64,000 nt of DNA. It comes from Hyphomicrobiales bacterium. Its GTDB lineage: Bacteria > Pseudomonadota > Alphaproteobacteria > Rhizobiales > Rhizobiaceae. A model generated the notes under the pieces. It ran no database searches. It worked only from the letters and a program-made list of their open reading frames with translations, and had not been told where the DNA came from. The stretch's first letter is position 1. Each line of letters begins with the position of its first letter. Made by a program: the position numbers and the translations under genes. Location: contig UEIF01000004.1 of the NCBI GenBank assembly GCA_900468805.1, positions 143,490 to 207,489 on the forward strand, given 5' to 3'. This document shows, one piece after another, positions 8,924-15,439 of the stretch.

Positions 8924-9802
8924 ATGGATGGCAGAATGGATGGCTCTGCTGCGGCCAGAGACGGCCGTCTCGGCATTCTCTGGCTGCTTTCCGACACAAC
9001 GCTGGTGACCGGCATGACGGTGCTGGTGAAGATGCAGGGTGCATCCTATCCGGCGATCCAGCTCGTCTTCATCCGCGCGCTGATCGGGCTCGTCCTTATC
9101 CTGCCGTTGATCTGGCGGCATCGGCGGCAGCTAGCCAATTCCAGGGATCCGCTGCGCAACATCATGCGCATCAGCTGCAATGCCATTGCGCTGACCAGCA
9201 ATTTCATCGCACTCACCATGCTGCCGCTTGTCCTGGTCAATGCGCTCGGTTTCACGCGGCCACTCGTTTCGATGCTGATGGCCGTCGTCATGCTCGGAGA
9301 AAGGATCAGCCGGTGGCGGTGGATCGGCGCGGTATTCGCCTTTGTCGGCGTGCTGATCATGCTGGCACCGGATACGTTTGCCTGGAACCTCGGGCTGGTA
9401 GCTGTGCTGCTCTCCATCATCTTCGGGGCACTGGCGACGATCCAGACCCGGATGCTGCATTACGAAAACACGACCGTCATGATGGTCTTCTATACGGCCG
9501 GCCTGACGGTCATTACTTTCATCCCTGCGCTTTTCGTCTGGCAGCCGGTACGCAGCGAAGACTGGCCTGCGCTGCTCGGCATTGGCCTTCTGGCACAACT
9601 CGGGCAATTCTGCTTCCTGCGGGCCTATCAGATCGCCAGCGCCAGCCTGCTCGCTCCGTTCGGTTATCTGTCGATCGTCTTTGCGACAGCGAGCGGTTAT
9701 TTCTTCTTCGACGAAGTGCCCGATCTTCGCACGCTCATCGGCATCGTCGTCATTATCGGAACGCTGCAGGCGGTCGCCTTTCTGGAACGGCGGAAAAATT
9801 AG
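8924..9802 (+). CDS. EamA/DMT-family membrane transporter
   Basis: A 292-residue protein with about ten hydrophobic helices arranged as two EamA repeats (roughly residues 15-145 and 155-288). The second repeat carries the typical ending LAPFGYLSIVFATASGYFFFDEVPD. Members export or import small metabolites, and the substrate cannot be read from sequence. It starts 10 nt after the PIG-L stop, so it is likely co-transcribed with it and could move a product or by-product of that pathway. Confidence 0.85.
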   Translation: MDGRMDGSAAARDGRLGILWLLSDTTLVTGMTVLVKMQGASYPAIQLVFIRALIGLVLILPLIWRHRRQLANSRDPLRNIMRISCNAIALTSNFIALTMLPLVLVNALGFTRPLVSMLMAVVMLGERISRWRWIGAVFAFVGVLIMLAPDTFAWNLGLVAVLLSIIFGALATIQTRMLHYENTTVMMVFYTAGLTVITFIPALFVWQPVRSEDWPALLGIGLLAQLGQFCFLRAYQIASASLLAPFGYLSIVFATASGYFFFDEVPDLRTLIGIVVIIGTLQAVAFLERRKN

Positions 9803-10180
9803 CGCAGGGTCGGATCGACGCTGCCGCGCATCGAATCGCCGGCCACCGAGAGGACGCTGGCGCCCACCTCAGTCAACAGACGCACGAAAGGCTCTTCCAG
9901 CGGCTGGTCGGTCACGAAGGTCTTGATTTCGGAAAATGAAATGCCGGGATAGCGACCAACGCGCCGATCTGGGTGTGGTCGGCCACATAGACATTGGAAC
10001 GACTCAGCGCGGCGAGCCGGATCTTGAGCTGCATCTAGTGCTTCGTGCGCTCGACAAGCCCGTATTCGGCATCGAGGCCGTAGACGCCGATGATCGACAG
10101 GTCGAAGCTGCAGTCGCGGATCACCTCGAATACTTCATCGGCGCAAGAAATGTGCCCAGCGCCCCAATAAGCAGATTTTT
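9799..10180 (-). pseudogene. Decayed DeoR-family sugar regulator (C-terminal half)
   Basis: Read leftward, the sequence gives DeoR effector-domain pieces: IRDCSFDLSIIGVYGLDAEYGL, then an in-frame TAG (about 10036), then LKIRLAALSRSNVYVADHTQIG. The frame then breaks around ALVG/GRYPG, and the next frame ends in EVGASVLSVAGDSMRGSVDPTLR and a TAA at 9799-9801. One nonsense codon, one frameshift and no helix-turn-helix half make it non-functional. The missing 5' half is replaced by the tRNA-Lys promoter region. Its stop overlaps the stop of the convergent EamA gene by 2 bp. Confidence 0.75.
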
Positions 10181-10183
10181 CGG

Positions 10184-10212
10184 TTGACCGCGATAGGTCG
10201 CCTGCATATGTT
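10184..10212 (+). promoter_or_regulatory. Sigma-70-type promoter of tRNA-Lys
   Basis: TTGACC at 10184-10189, a 17-nt spacer, and TATGTT at 10207-10212. The predicted start is about 33 nt upstream of the mature tRNA 5' end. Good match to the rhizobial housekeeping consensus. Confidence 0.6.
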
Positions 10213-10252
10213 CCGCGCACTTCCGGCCGGGGTGCTTCGCACCGCGGAGAGT

Positions 10253-10328
10253 GAGAGCGTAGCTCAGCCGGTAGAGCAACTGACTTTTAATCAGTAGGTC
10301 TCGGGTTCGAACCCCGACGCTCTCACCA
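10253..10328 (+). tRNA. tRNA-Lys (anticodon UUU)
   Basis: A 76-nt cloverleaf. The acceptor arms gagagcg / cgctctc pair over 7 bp, and discriminator A is followed by a genome-encoded CCA. The D-arm is AGCTCAGCCGGTAGAGC, the anticodon stem ACTGA/TCAGT encloses loop CTTTTAA with anticodon TTT at 10286-10288, and the T-arm carries GGTTCGAACCC. All invariant positions look intact. Confidence 0.97.
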
Positions 10329-10451
10329 TAAACTTTTCATTTCCGAGCTTTGCGACGCATCCAGCGAGCCGATGCAGTCCATTCATCGATTAATTTCGCT
10401 CAAAATGATAACAAATCTTGCCAACCGAGAGCATCGGGCGATATTCCACCG

Positions 10452-10799
10452 ATGGACGATTTTGATCACATAACTGGCCGACAGTTGGCGGCCGCCCGTG
10501 CTTTGCTGGGGATGGGTCAGGTTGAGTTGGCCGGCAGAGCAAATGTATCTGCTCCGACCCTGCGCCGTATGGAAGCCAGTGAGGGCACCGTCGAGGGTAT
10601 TCGCAACAACGTCGCTTCAGTCGTTGCGGTTTTGGAAGCCGCCGGCATTACCTTCCTGGATGGGAACTACTCCGGTTCCGGCGGTCCAGGTGTGCGCCTG
10701 ACGCAATCCACCGGCGCGTCGATCGATGTGCAAGAACGCGAGACGATTCAGTATCGCGAGTTTTATGAGAACGATGCACCTCCTGGTGCTGGAGGTTAA
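10452..10799 (+). CDS. Small XRE-type helix-turn-helix protein
   Basis: A 115-residue protein. Residues ~8-65 form an XRE-like HTH (GRQLAAARALLGMGQVELAGRANVSAPTLRRME), followed by AVLEAAGITFLDG and a glycine-rich, polar tail containing GVRLT. This layout is common in small rhizobial regulators whose partners are encoded alongside. The ATG at 10452 begins right before the HTH; a TTG start at 10350 would add an unconserved-looking leader. Its last codons contain the GGAGG ribosome site of the next gene, so the two are coupled. Confidence 0.7.
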   Translation: MDDFDHITGRQLAAARALLGMGQVELAGRANVSAPTLRRMEASEGTVEGIRNNVASVVAVLEAAGITFLDGNYSGSGGPGVRLTQSTGASIDVQERETIQYREFYENDAPPGAGG

Positions 10800-10800
10800 A

Positions 10801-11070
10801 ATGGCGAAAACACCCAAAGAACCAAAGCTTGAGCATTCCGATTTCTCCGGCGAGTTCGAAGACGACGGCGTAACCGTGCTCGTCGACATACATCGGCCGG
10901 CGGGCACGAATGGCGATTGGACTCTCGAGGTCATTTCACAAACCGAAGTCGTGACGACCTGGGAAGATGCATTCGCCACGGATCTGGAAGCTTGGGAAGA
11001 GTTCCTGGCCACCGCAGAACGAGATGGCGTGCGAAGCTTTCTCGATGAGGATGAGCCGCTGGTGCATTGA
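10801..11070 (+). CDS. Small acidic hypothetical protein, coupled to the HTH gene
   Basis: An 89-residue acidic protein of unknown family, probably cytoplasmic (no signal or membrane segment). The central part (VTVLVDIHRPAGTNGDWTLEVI) could be a short beta sheet; the C-terminal half (DLEAWEEFLATAERDG) is predicted helical. It starts 1 nt after the HTH gene stop with GGAGG inside that gene, so the pair is a two-gene unit. A toxin-antitoxin-like or regulator/partner role is possible but not shown. Confidence 0.65.
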   Translation: MAKTPKEPKLEHSDFSGEFEDDGVTVLVDIHRPAGTNGDWTLEVISQTEVVTTWEDAFATDLEAWEEFLATAERDGVRSFLDEDEPLVH

Positions 11071-11197
11071 GGGGATCGAACCGTTCCCTAGTGTCTCGTC
11101 GCGGCATACCAATCCGCGCACTGCCACATGAAGAGACCTTGATGAGCTTCCAGCACTGGTGCCGGAAGCTCATCAATGCGAATCGCAATGCTCGCCG

Positions 11198-11377
11198 TCA
11201 GTAGCTGCAGGAGCGACCATCCCTAGGCCTGAAGCCATCCGCACAGGCGCGATTCATCGAATCTCCCGGCACGTAGCCTGAGGCGGAGCCGTACGAATTC
11301 GGGGGAGTTGCACATGCCGTGAGCAGCGAGCTGCCGATCAGCGCTCCGGCTGCTACTAATGCCCGAAATCTGCTCAT
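11198..11377 (-). CDS. Small lipoprotein (59 aa)
   Basis: A 59-codon gene: a short basic start MSRFR, a hydrophobic stretch LVAAGALIGSSLL, and a lipobox LTAC with the lipidation cysteine at residue 22. The mature part is short and polar with two further cysteines (CADGF and SCSY). A strong GAGGAG ribosome site lies about 9 nt upstream. It resembles small cell-envelope lipoproteins of rhizobia; no function can be given. It would be anchored in the outer or inner membrane after Lsp cleavage. Confidence 0.65.
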   Translation of the reverse strand: MSRFRALVAAGALIGSSLLTACATPPNSYGSASGYVPGDSMNRACADGFRPRDGRSCSY

Positions 11378-11424
11378 CGATGTTTCTCCTCGGTGGATGT
11401 TTCCGCGTCAATCTCTCACGCTAG

Positions 11425-11453
11425 CGCATACCAGCACCAAGCCGTCATCGCAA
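11425..11453 (-). promoter_or_regulatory. Candidate promoter of the 59-aa lipoprotein gene
   Basis: On the minus strand TTGCGA (11453-11448), a 17-nt spacer and TATGCG (11430-11425). This puts transcription start about 40 nt before the lipoprotein ATG. Motif match only. Confidence 0.35.
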
Positions 11454-11810
11454 CTGAACGACAGTACAAGCCTGCTCTCGGGCGCTGTAGCCGGCAGGCC
11501 GGTAAAGTAGCGGGAGATCCGGCGTCAGCCTCGTATATCCACCGGCCGGACCTCCCGACATTCGCAGTGGGGTGCCCGCAAATGCCGGGCAATACCACCG
11601 GTCACGCCCGAGTCGATCCATTCAGAGAACCAAAGATGGTTTGCGCGCGGTTAATATCCACATGCGCTGTCCCATGTTGGGATAGCGGAGCCACCTCGAG
11701 GCTGCGGCAATTTGGAGATGCGGCCGGCTGCGATCAGCGCAAAAAGGTGATTGGCAATCACCCCTTTGCGGCGCTAGGAACATCGCTCAGACTGCTGCCG
11801 GAGAGAATGC
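11454..11810. other. Non-coding gap before ccdA with a 17-nt palindrome
   Basis: No convincing gene on either strand. The only structure I see is a perfect inverted repeat at 11746-11762 (arms GGTGATT/AATCACC, loop GGC), 48 bp before the ccdA start. It is too short and lacks a T-run for a good terminator and could be an operator. Confidence 0.4.
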
Positions 11811-12560
11811 GTGTCGATTGCCGATATTTCCCTTTGGAGCGCGCTGCTTGCCGGAGCGCTTTCCTTCCTCTCGCCTTGCGTGCTTCCACTCGTTCCGCCC
11901 TATCTCTGTTATATGGCGGGCGTTTCCGTCGAGCAGTTCCGCGGTGGCGGCACGGTCGCCGCAGCACCGAATGTACGGCGCGGCGTGCTCTTTTCGGCGC
12001 TTTTCTTCACCCTCGGCTTTGCGACCGTCTTTGTGGCTCTCGGCGCAGGTGCCTCGACGATCGGCATGGTGTTGCGTCAGCATCTCGATCTGCTCTCGAA
12101 GATCGGCGGCCTGATCATCATCATCATGGGGCTGAATTTTCTCGGACTTTTCCGGATCGGCCTGCTGGCACGGGAAGCCCGCTTCCAGGGCAATGGAAAA
12201 CCGGCAACGCTGACGGGCGCCTATATCATGGGACTGGCCTTCGCGTTCGGCTGGACGCCTTGCATCGGGCCGGTACTCGGGGCAATCCTTGGCGTTGCCG
12301 CATCGCGTGAAACGGTTGGCTCCGGCGCAGGCCTGCTTGCCGTCTATTCTCTGGGGCTTGCTGTTCCCTTCTGGATAGCCGCCGGGTTCTCCGGAGCGTT
12401 TATGCGCTTCCTGTCGCGCTTCCGCCGCCACCTCGGCACGGTGGAGAAGATCATGGGCGTCTTCCTCGTGCTGACCGGTCTCGCCTTCCTGCTCGGATGG
12501 GTCAGCAATGTCGCGATCTGGTTCCAGCAGACCTTTCCAATCCTGATGCAGATCGGCTAA
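11811..12560 (+). CDS. ccdA: Cytochrome c biogenesis protein CcdA
   Basis: A 249-residue polytopic protein of the CcdA/DsbD family that passes electrons from cytoplasmic thioredoxin across the membrane to keep apocytochrome c or other periplasmic thiols reduced. The two redox cysteines are in conserved settings: SFLSPCVLPLVPPYLCYMAG near residue 22 and FGWTPCIGPVLG near residue 147. Six membrane helices are visible. Translation starts at GTG, with GGAGAG 6-11 nt upstream. No partner thioredoxin or cytochrome gene is adjacent, so it is probably a stand-alone gene. Confidence 0.9.
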   Translation: MSIADISLWSALLAGALSFLSPCVLPLVPPYLCYMAGVSVEQFRGGGTVAAAPNVRRGVLFSALFFTLGFATVFVALGAGASTIGMVLRQHLDLLSKIGGLIIIIMGLNFLGLFRIGLLAREARFQGNGKPATLTGAYIMGLAFAFGWTPCIGPVLGAILGVAASRETVGSGAGLLAVYSLGLAVPFWIAAGFSGAFMRFLSRFRRHLGTVEKIMGVFLVLTGLAFLLGWVSNVAIWFQQTFPILMQIG

Positions 12561-12709
12561 ACGAAAGCTTCACCTGCGGCAGTATCACTTGCGATGCCTC
12601 GAGCTTGTTCGATCGGAATCGTCAAGACGGTTAAATCTTTACAGATTTCCTTGCCGAACGGTTGAAGGGATCTATGCGACTAACTCGACAACACGGATTG
12701 GAGTTGTCG

Positions 12710-12850
12710 ATGTCTCGCCGCTTGAAAAATCTTATTTTTGTAGTTGGCGTTTCCATGGCGATGTGGGTTGTCGTCCTACAGGCCGGCTTTTCGGCCTATA
12801 ATCTGGCCGTCGCGCCGGACAACGAATCGGTTACCGGAAGCGTCCGCTAG
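12710..12850 (+). CDS. Small single-pass membrane peptide (46 aa)
   Basis: A 46-codon frame: basic MSRRLKN, then a hydrophobic segment LIFVVGVSMAMWVVVLQAGF and a short polar tail. GGAG ends 6 nt before the ATG, and the frame ends at TAG. It resembles uncharacterised small inner-membrane proteins. An ATG at 12662 would add 16 residues but lacks a comparable ribosome site. Function unknown; could be spurious given its size. Confidence 0.45.
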   Translation: MSRRLKNLIFVVGVSMAMWVVVLQAGFSAYNLAVAPDNESVTGSVR

Positions 12851-12981
12851 TCATCGTTCGCCTGGAGCCAATCTCAAGCTCGATGGATGCTCAATAATTA
12901 CAGCCAACGTTTTGAAGCGGTGGGCTCTCGATCCATTTCCCGTACAAAATGGAATGCCCCCCGGTAAGGGCTGATCCCGGC

Positions 12982-13006
12982 GGAACAATTAGGCTTTCCG
13001 AAAGTT
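12982..13006 (+). promoter_or_regulatory. EcfG-type (general stress) promoter candidate of the yidB-like gene
   Basis: GGAAC at 12982-12986, 16 nt, then AGTT at 13003-13006. The alphaproteobacterial general-stress sigma factor EcfG recognises GGAAC-N16/17-CGTT, so only the first base of the -10 half differs. It sits 40 bp before the gene start. Confidence 0.45.
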
Positions 13007-13045
13007 GACGGTTGCTGTGTCCACGACCCTACGAGGAGAACCGAC

Positions 13046-13567
13046 ATGATGAGCGGACCGTTGAAGGCGCTTCTTGGTGTGCTTGCAATTGCGGGATATC
13101 AGAACCGAGACAAGATTGGCGAACTGCTGCGAGGAATTCAGAATCCGCAGCGCACTGGTGCAGGAGGCGAGCAGGCTGGCAATGCCGGAGGCGTGTTCGG
13201 CGGTTCGGGTGGTTTCGGCGATCTTTTGGGCGGCCTTACGACGGGCGGAATCCTCAGTGGCGGCTTGGGCGATCTGCTCAAAACTTTTCAGCAAAACGGG
13301 CACGGCGACAAGGCCGAGTCATGGGTCAAGCCTGGCCCCAACGCCAACATCGATGGCGGCCAGCTAGAGGAGGCTTTGGGCCCGGATGTGCTGAATGAGC
13401 TCGCGGCGAAAACAGGGTTGTCCCGTGAAGAAATCCTGGGCCGTCTTGCCAACGACCTGCCCAAAGCCGTCGACGATCTCACGCCCAATGGAAAGATTCC
13501 AAGCGCGGAGGATGATTTCCTCTCCTCCGCCAGCAATGCCACATCCGGCGGCCGAACTTCAGTTTAA
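13046..13567 (+). CDS. YidB-family (DUF937) protein
   Basis: A 173-residue YidB-like protein. A glycine-rich central part (residues ~40-80, GGSGGFGDLLGGLTTGG) is followed by the conserved helical block (about 105-150) LEEALGPDVLNELAAKTGLS, then REEILGRLANDLPKAVDDLTPNG. The biochemical role of the family is not established. GGAG lies 9 nt upstream of the first ATG; a second ATG follows at once. A stress promoter candidate upstream suggests induction in stationary phase or stress. Confidence 0.85.
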   Translation: MMSGPLKALLGVLAIAGYQNRDKIGELLRGIQNPQRTGAGGEQAGNAGGVFGGSGGFGDLLGGLTTGGILSGGLGDLLKTFQQNGHGDKAESWVKPGPNANIDGGQLEEALGPDVLNELAAKTGLSREEILGRLANDLPKAVDDLTPNGKIPSAEDDFLSSASNATSGGRTSV

Positions 13568-13607
13568 CGGCTATAGGCAAATCCGGCAGCGCGGGGTTTG
13601 AACACGA

Positions 13608-13625
13608 GCCCCGTGTGAACGGGGC
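13608..13625. other. Short GC-rich hairpin between yidB-like gene and ubiH-like gene
   Basis: GCCCCGT / ACGGGGC with a GTGA loop between the two convergent genes. No T-run follows on either strand, so it is only a weak terminator candidate. Confidence 0.3.
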
Positions 13626-13663
13626 CAGATACGACGGTCCCGCTCTCTGCTGGCTACGATAGA

Positions 13664-14875
13664 TCAGGCTTTCTTCCGCTTTAAGCGTTCCTTGATCGCG
13701 TCCGGAATATCGCGGACGCCGCGGCCCGGCTCGATGCCTTCGCGCATGACGATGTTGCGTAACGGCGGAATCGCCGACAAGACATGCAGGCCTGCGGCGC
13801 GCAGCATCTGAACGGGAAGAAAATCGGACAACAGCGAGCGGTTCAGCAGATCGACGCTTGCGGTGCGCGTCATGATATCGGCGCGGCGCTTGCGGTCGAA
13901 ACTGGTGCCGGCATCGGCGGGAATAGGCAATTCCGCGCGCGAGCACAGAAGATCCGTCAGCGCCATGATATCGCGGAGGCTGAGATTGAGGCCCTGCGCA
14001 CCAATCGGCGGGAAGACGTGGGCGGCCTCGCCGATCAGCGCGATGCGGCCCTTGCCGAAGCGATGCGCCATCATGCCAGACAGCGGCCAGATCTGGACGC
14101 CCTCCTCCACACTGACCTCGCCAAGCAGGGACTGCATACGCTCTTCCACGACATTGCCGAGCTCAGTGAGCGAAAGCTCGATGCGGGCTGCTGCATCGGA
14201 AGGATTCTGCACCCAGACGAGGCTGGAGCGATTGCCCGGCAGCGGCACCTGCGTGAATGGGCCATGCTCCGTGTGGAACTCTGTGGAGATATTCTGGTGC
14301 GGCAGCGTGTGCGCGAAATTCAGCACCATGGCCGATTGCGGATAGGACCAGGTGCGCACGTCGATACCGGCAGTCTCCCGCAGCTTGGATTTGCGGCCGT
14401 CGGCACCGATAGCAAAATCGGCACTGATCTCTTCGCCGCCGGCGAGCGTGATCGACACGGCCTCTGACATGATCCCGATCGTTTCAGCCATGGCGGTGAA
14501 ACGGGTGATGTTGCCTTCGGCGGCGACGGCAGCCTCGAGCACATCCATCAGCGCCTTGTTCGGGAAATTGTAGCCAAAGGCGCCCAGCCCGACTTCGGCG
14601 GAGCGGAAGGTCGTGGTCGGCGCACGCAGCAGACGGTTGGTGCCGTCGATGATGCGCATGCTGGTGAGCGGTGCGGCTGCCGGGCGCAGTTTTTCCCAAA
14701 GTGTCAGCCGATCCAGAAAGCGAATCGACTGGTCCATCAGGGCCGTGGTGCGGCGGTCTTCCTTGGGGGATGGAGGGGCGACCAGCGCCACATTGCGACC
14801 GCCTCGCGCCAAGGCGACAGAGGCGATCATGCCGGCGAGACCGCCGCCGATCACCGCCACTTCGAATTTGCTCAT
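13664..14875 (-). CDS. UbiH/UbiF/Coq6-family FAD monooxygenase
   Basis: A 403-residue flavoprotein hydroxylase, the family that adds ring hydroxyls in ubiquinone synthesis. The N-terminal Rossmann motif is VAVIGGGLAGMIASVAL (residues ~5-21), the DG motif is GADGRKSKLRE (~158-168), and the second FAD motif GEAAHVFPPIGAQGLNLSLRD lies near 280-300. It is 41 nt downstream of the DUF934 gene of the sulfite reduction operon and on the same strand, so it may be read as its last gene. Which ring carbon it hydroxylates cannot be told. Read rightward, the stretch shows no better frame. Confidence 0.85.
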   Translation of the reverse strand: MSKFEVAVIGGGLAGMIASVALARGGRNVALVAPPSPKEDRRTTALMDQSIRFLDRLTLWEKLRPAAAPLTSMRIIDGTNRLLRAPTTTFRSAEVGLGAFGYNFPNKALMDVLEAAVAAEGNITRFTAMAETIGIMSEAVSITLAGGEEISADFAIGADGRKSKLRETAGIDVRTWSYPQSAMVLNFAHTLPHQNISTEFHTEHGPFTQVPLPGNRSSLVWVQNPSDAAARIELSLTELGNVVEERMQSLLGEVSVEEGVQIWPLSGMMAHRFGKGRIALIGEAAHVFPPIGAQGLNLSLRDIMALTDLLCSRAELPIPADAGTSFDRKRRADIMTRTASVDLLNRSLLSDFLPVQMLRAAGLHVLSAIPPLRNIVMREGIEPGRGVRDIPDAIKERLKRKKA

Positions 14876-14916
14876 GCTATCGTTCCGTCATCAAAAAGAC
14901 GGCAGAACCGGCAGCA

Positions 14917-15429
14917 TCAGGCGGCCGGCTTTGCCTGACGGCGCCAACTATAGCCCTTGCCGGCTTCGGCGTCACGCACCGCCGGCTGATAATGATGCGG
15001 AATGGACGGCAGGCGCTTTTCCGACAGGCGGCGGATCGCCGTCTCGTTGGTGACGGCGAAACTGTCGATGCCGACGCGCAGCATCAGCGGCACTTGGTCG
15101 ATCAACACGTCGCCGACTGCACGCAGTTCGTTGGTAAAGCCGAGACGCTGGCGCAGCAGCGAAGCATGGCTGAAGGCACGGCCATCGTTGAAGGCCGGGA
15201 ATGCCACAGCCACGATCTCCAGACGATAGAGATATGGCTCCAGCTTCAGGACATCGTCCGCCGGCTTGATCAGCACGCCGAAGCCGACATCATTGCTCTC
15301 GTCGGCTTTAGCAATCAGCTCGTCGAGGGTCAAAAGCGGCTTCTGATCGCCAGATGCCTTCACCTCGTCGGTCTCGATCACCCAGGGATCGTTTTCGACA
15401 AAACCGGTCTCTCTCCAAATCTTCGTCAT
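14917..15429 (-). CDS. DUF934-family protein of the sulfite reduction operon
   Basis: A 170-residue protein of the DUF934 family, whose genes regularly follow siroheme sulfite reductase genes in proteobacteria. The start is the second of two adjacent ATGs (15432, 15429), chosen for its 6-nt spacing from GGAG. Conserved-looking stretches are FPAFNDGRAFSHASLLRQRLGF and GDVLIDQVPLMLRVGIDSF. No cofactor motif is visible. Its position 10 nt after cysI suggests an accessory role in sulfite reduction, perhaps electron delivery or protein stability; that is inference. Confidence 0.8.
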   Translation of the reverse strand: MTKIWRETGFVENDPWVIETDEVKASGDQKPLLTLDELIAKADESNDVGFGVLIKPADDVLKLEPYLYRLEIVAVAFPAFNDGRAFSHASLLRQRLGFTNELRAVGDVLIDQVPLMLRVGIDSFAVTNETAIRRLSEKRLPSIPHHYQPAVRDAEAGKGYSWRRQAKPAA

Positions 15430-15439
15430 CATCCTCTCC

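Noticed and set aside
10253-10328. tRNA-Lys as the attachment site of an integrated element
   Set aside because: I found no second copy of the tRNA 3' end in the window and no integrase gene, so there is no island evidence beyond the decayed deoR.
11223-11411. A 62-codon minus-strand frame overlapping the lipoprotein gene
   Set aside because: It starts at TTG, has no ribosome site and is out of frame with the better supported 59-codon lipoprotein.
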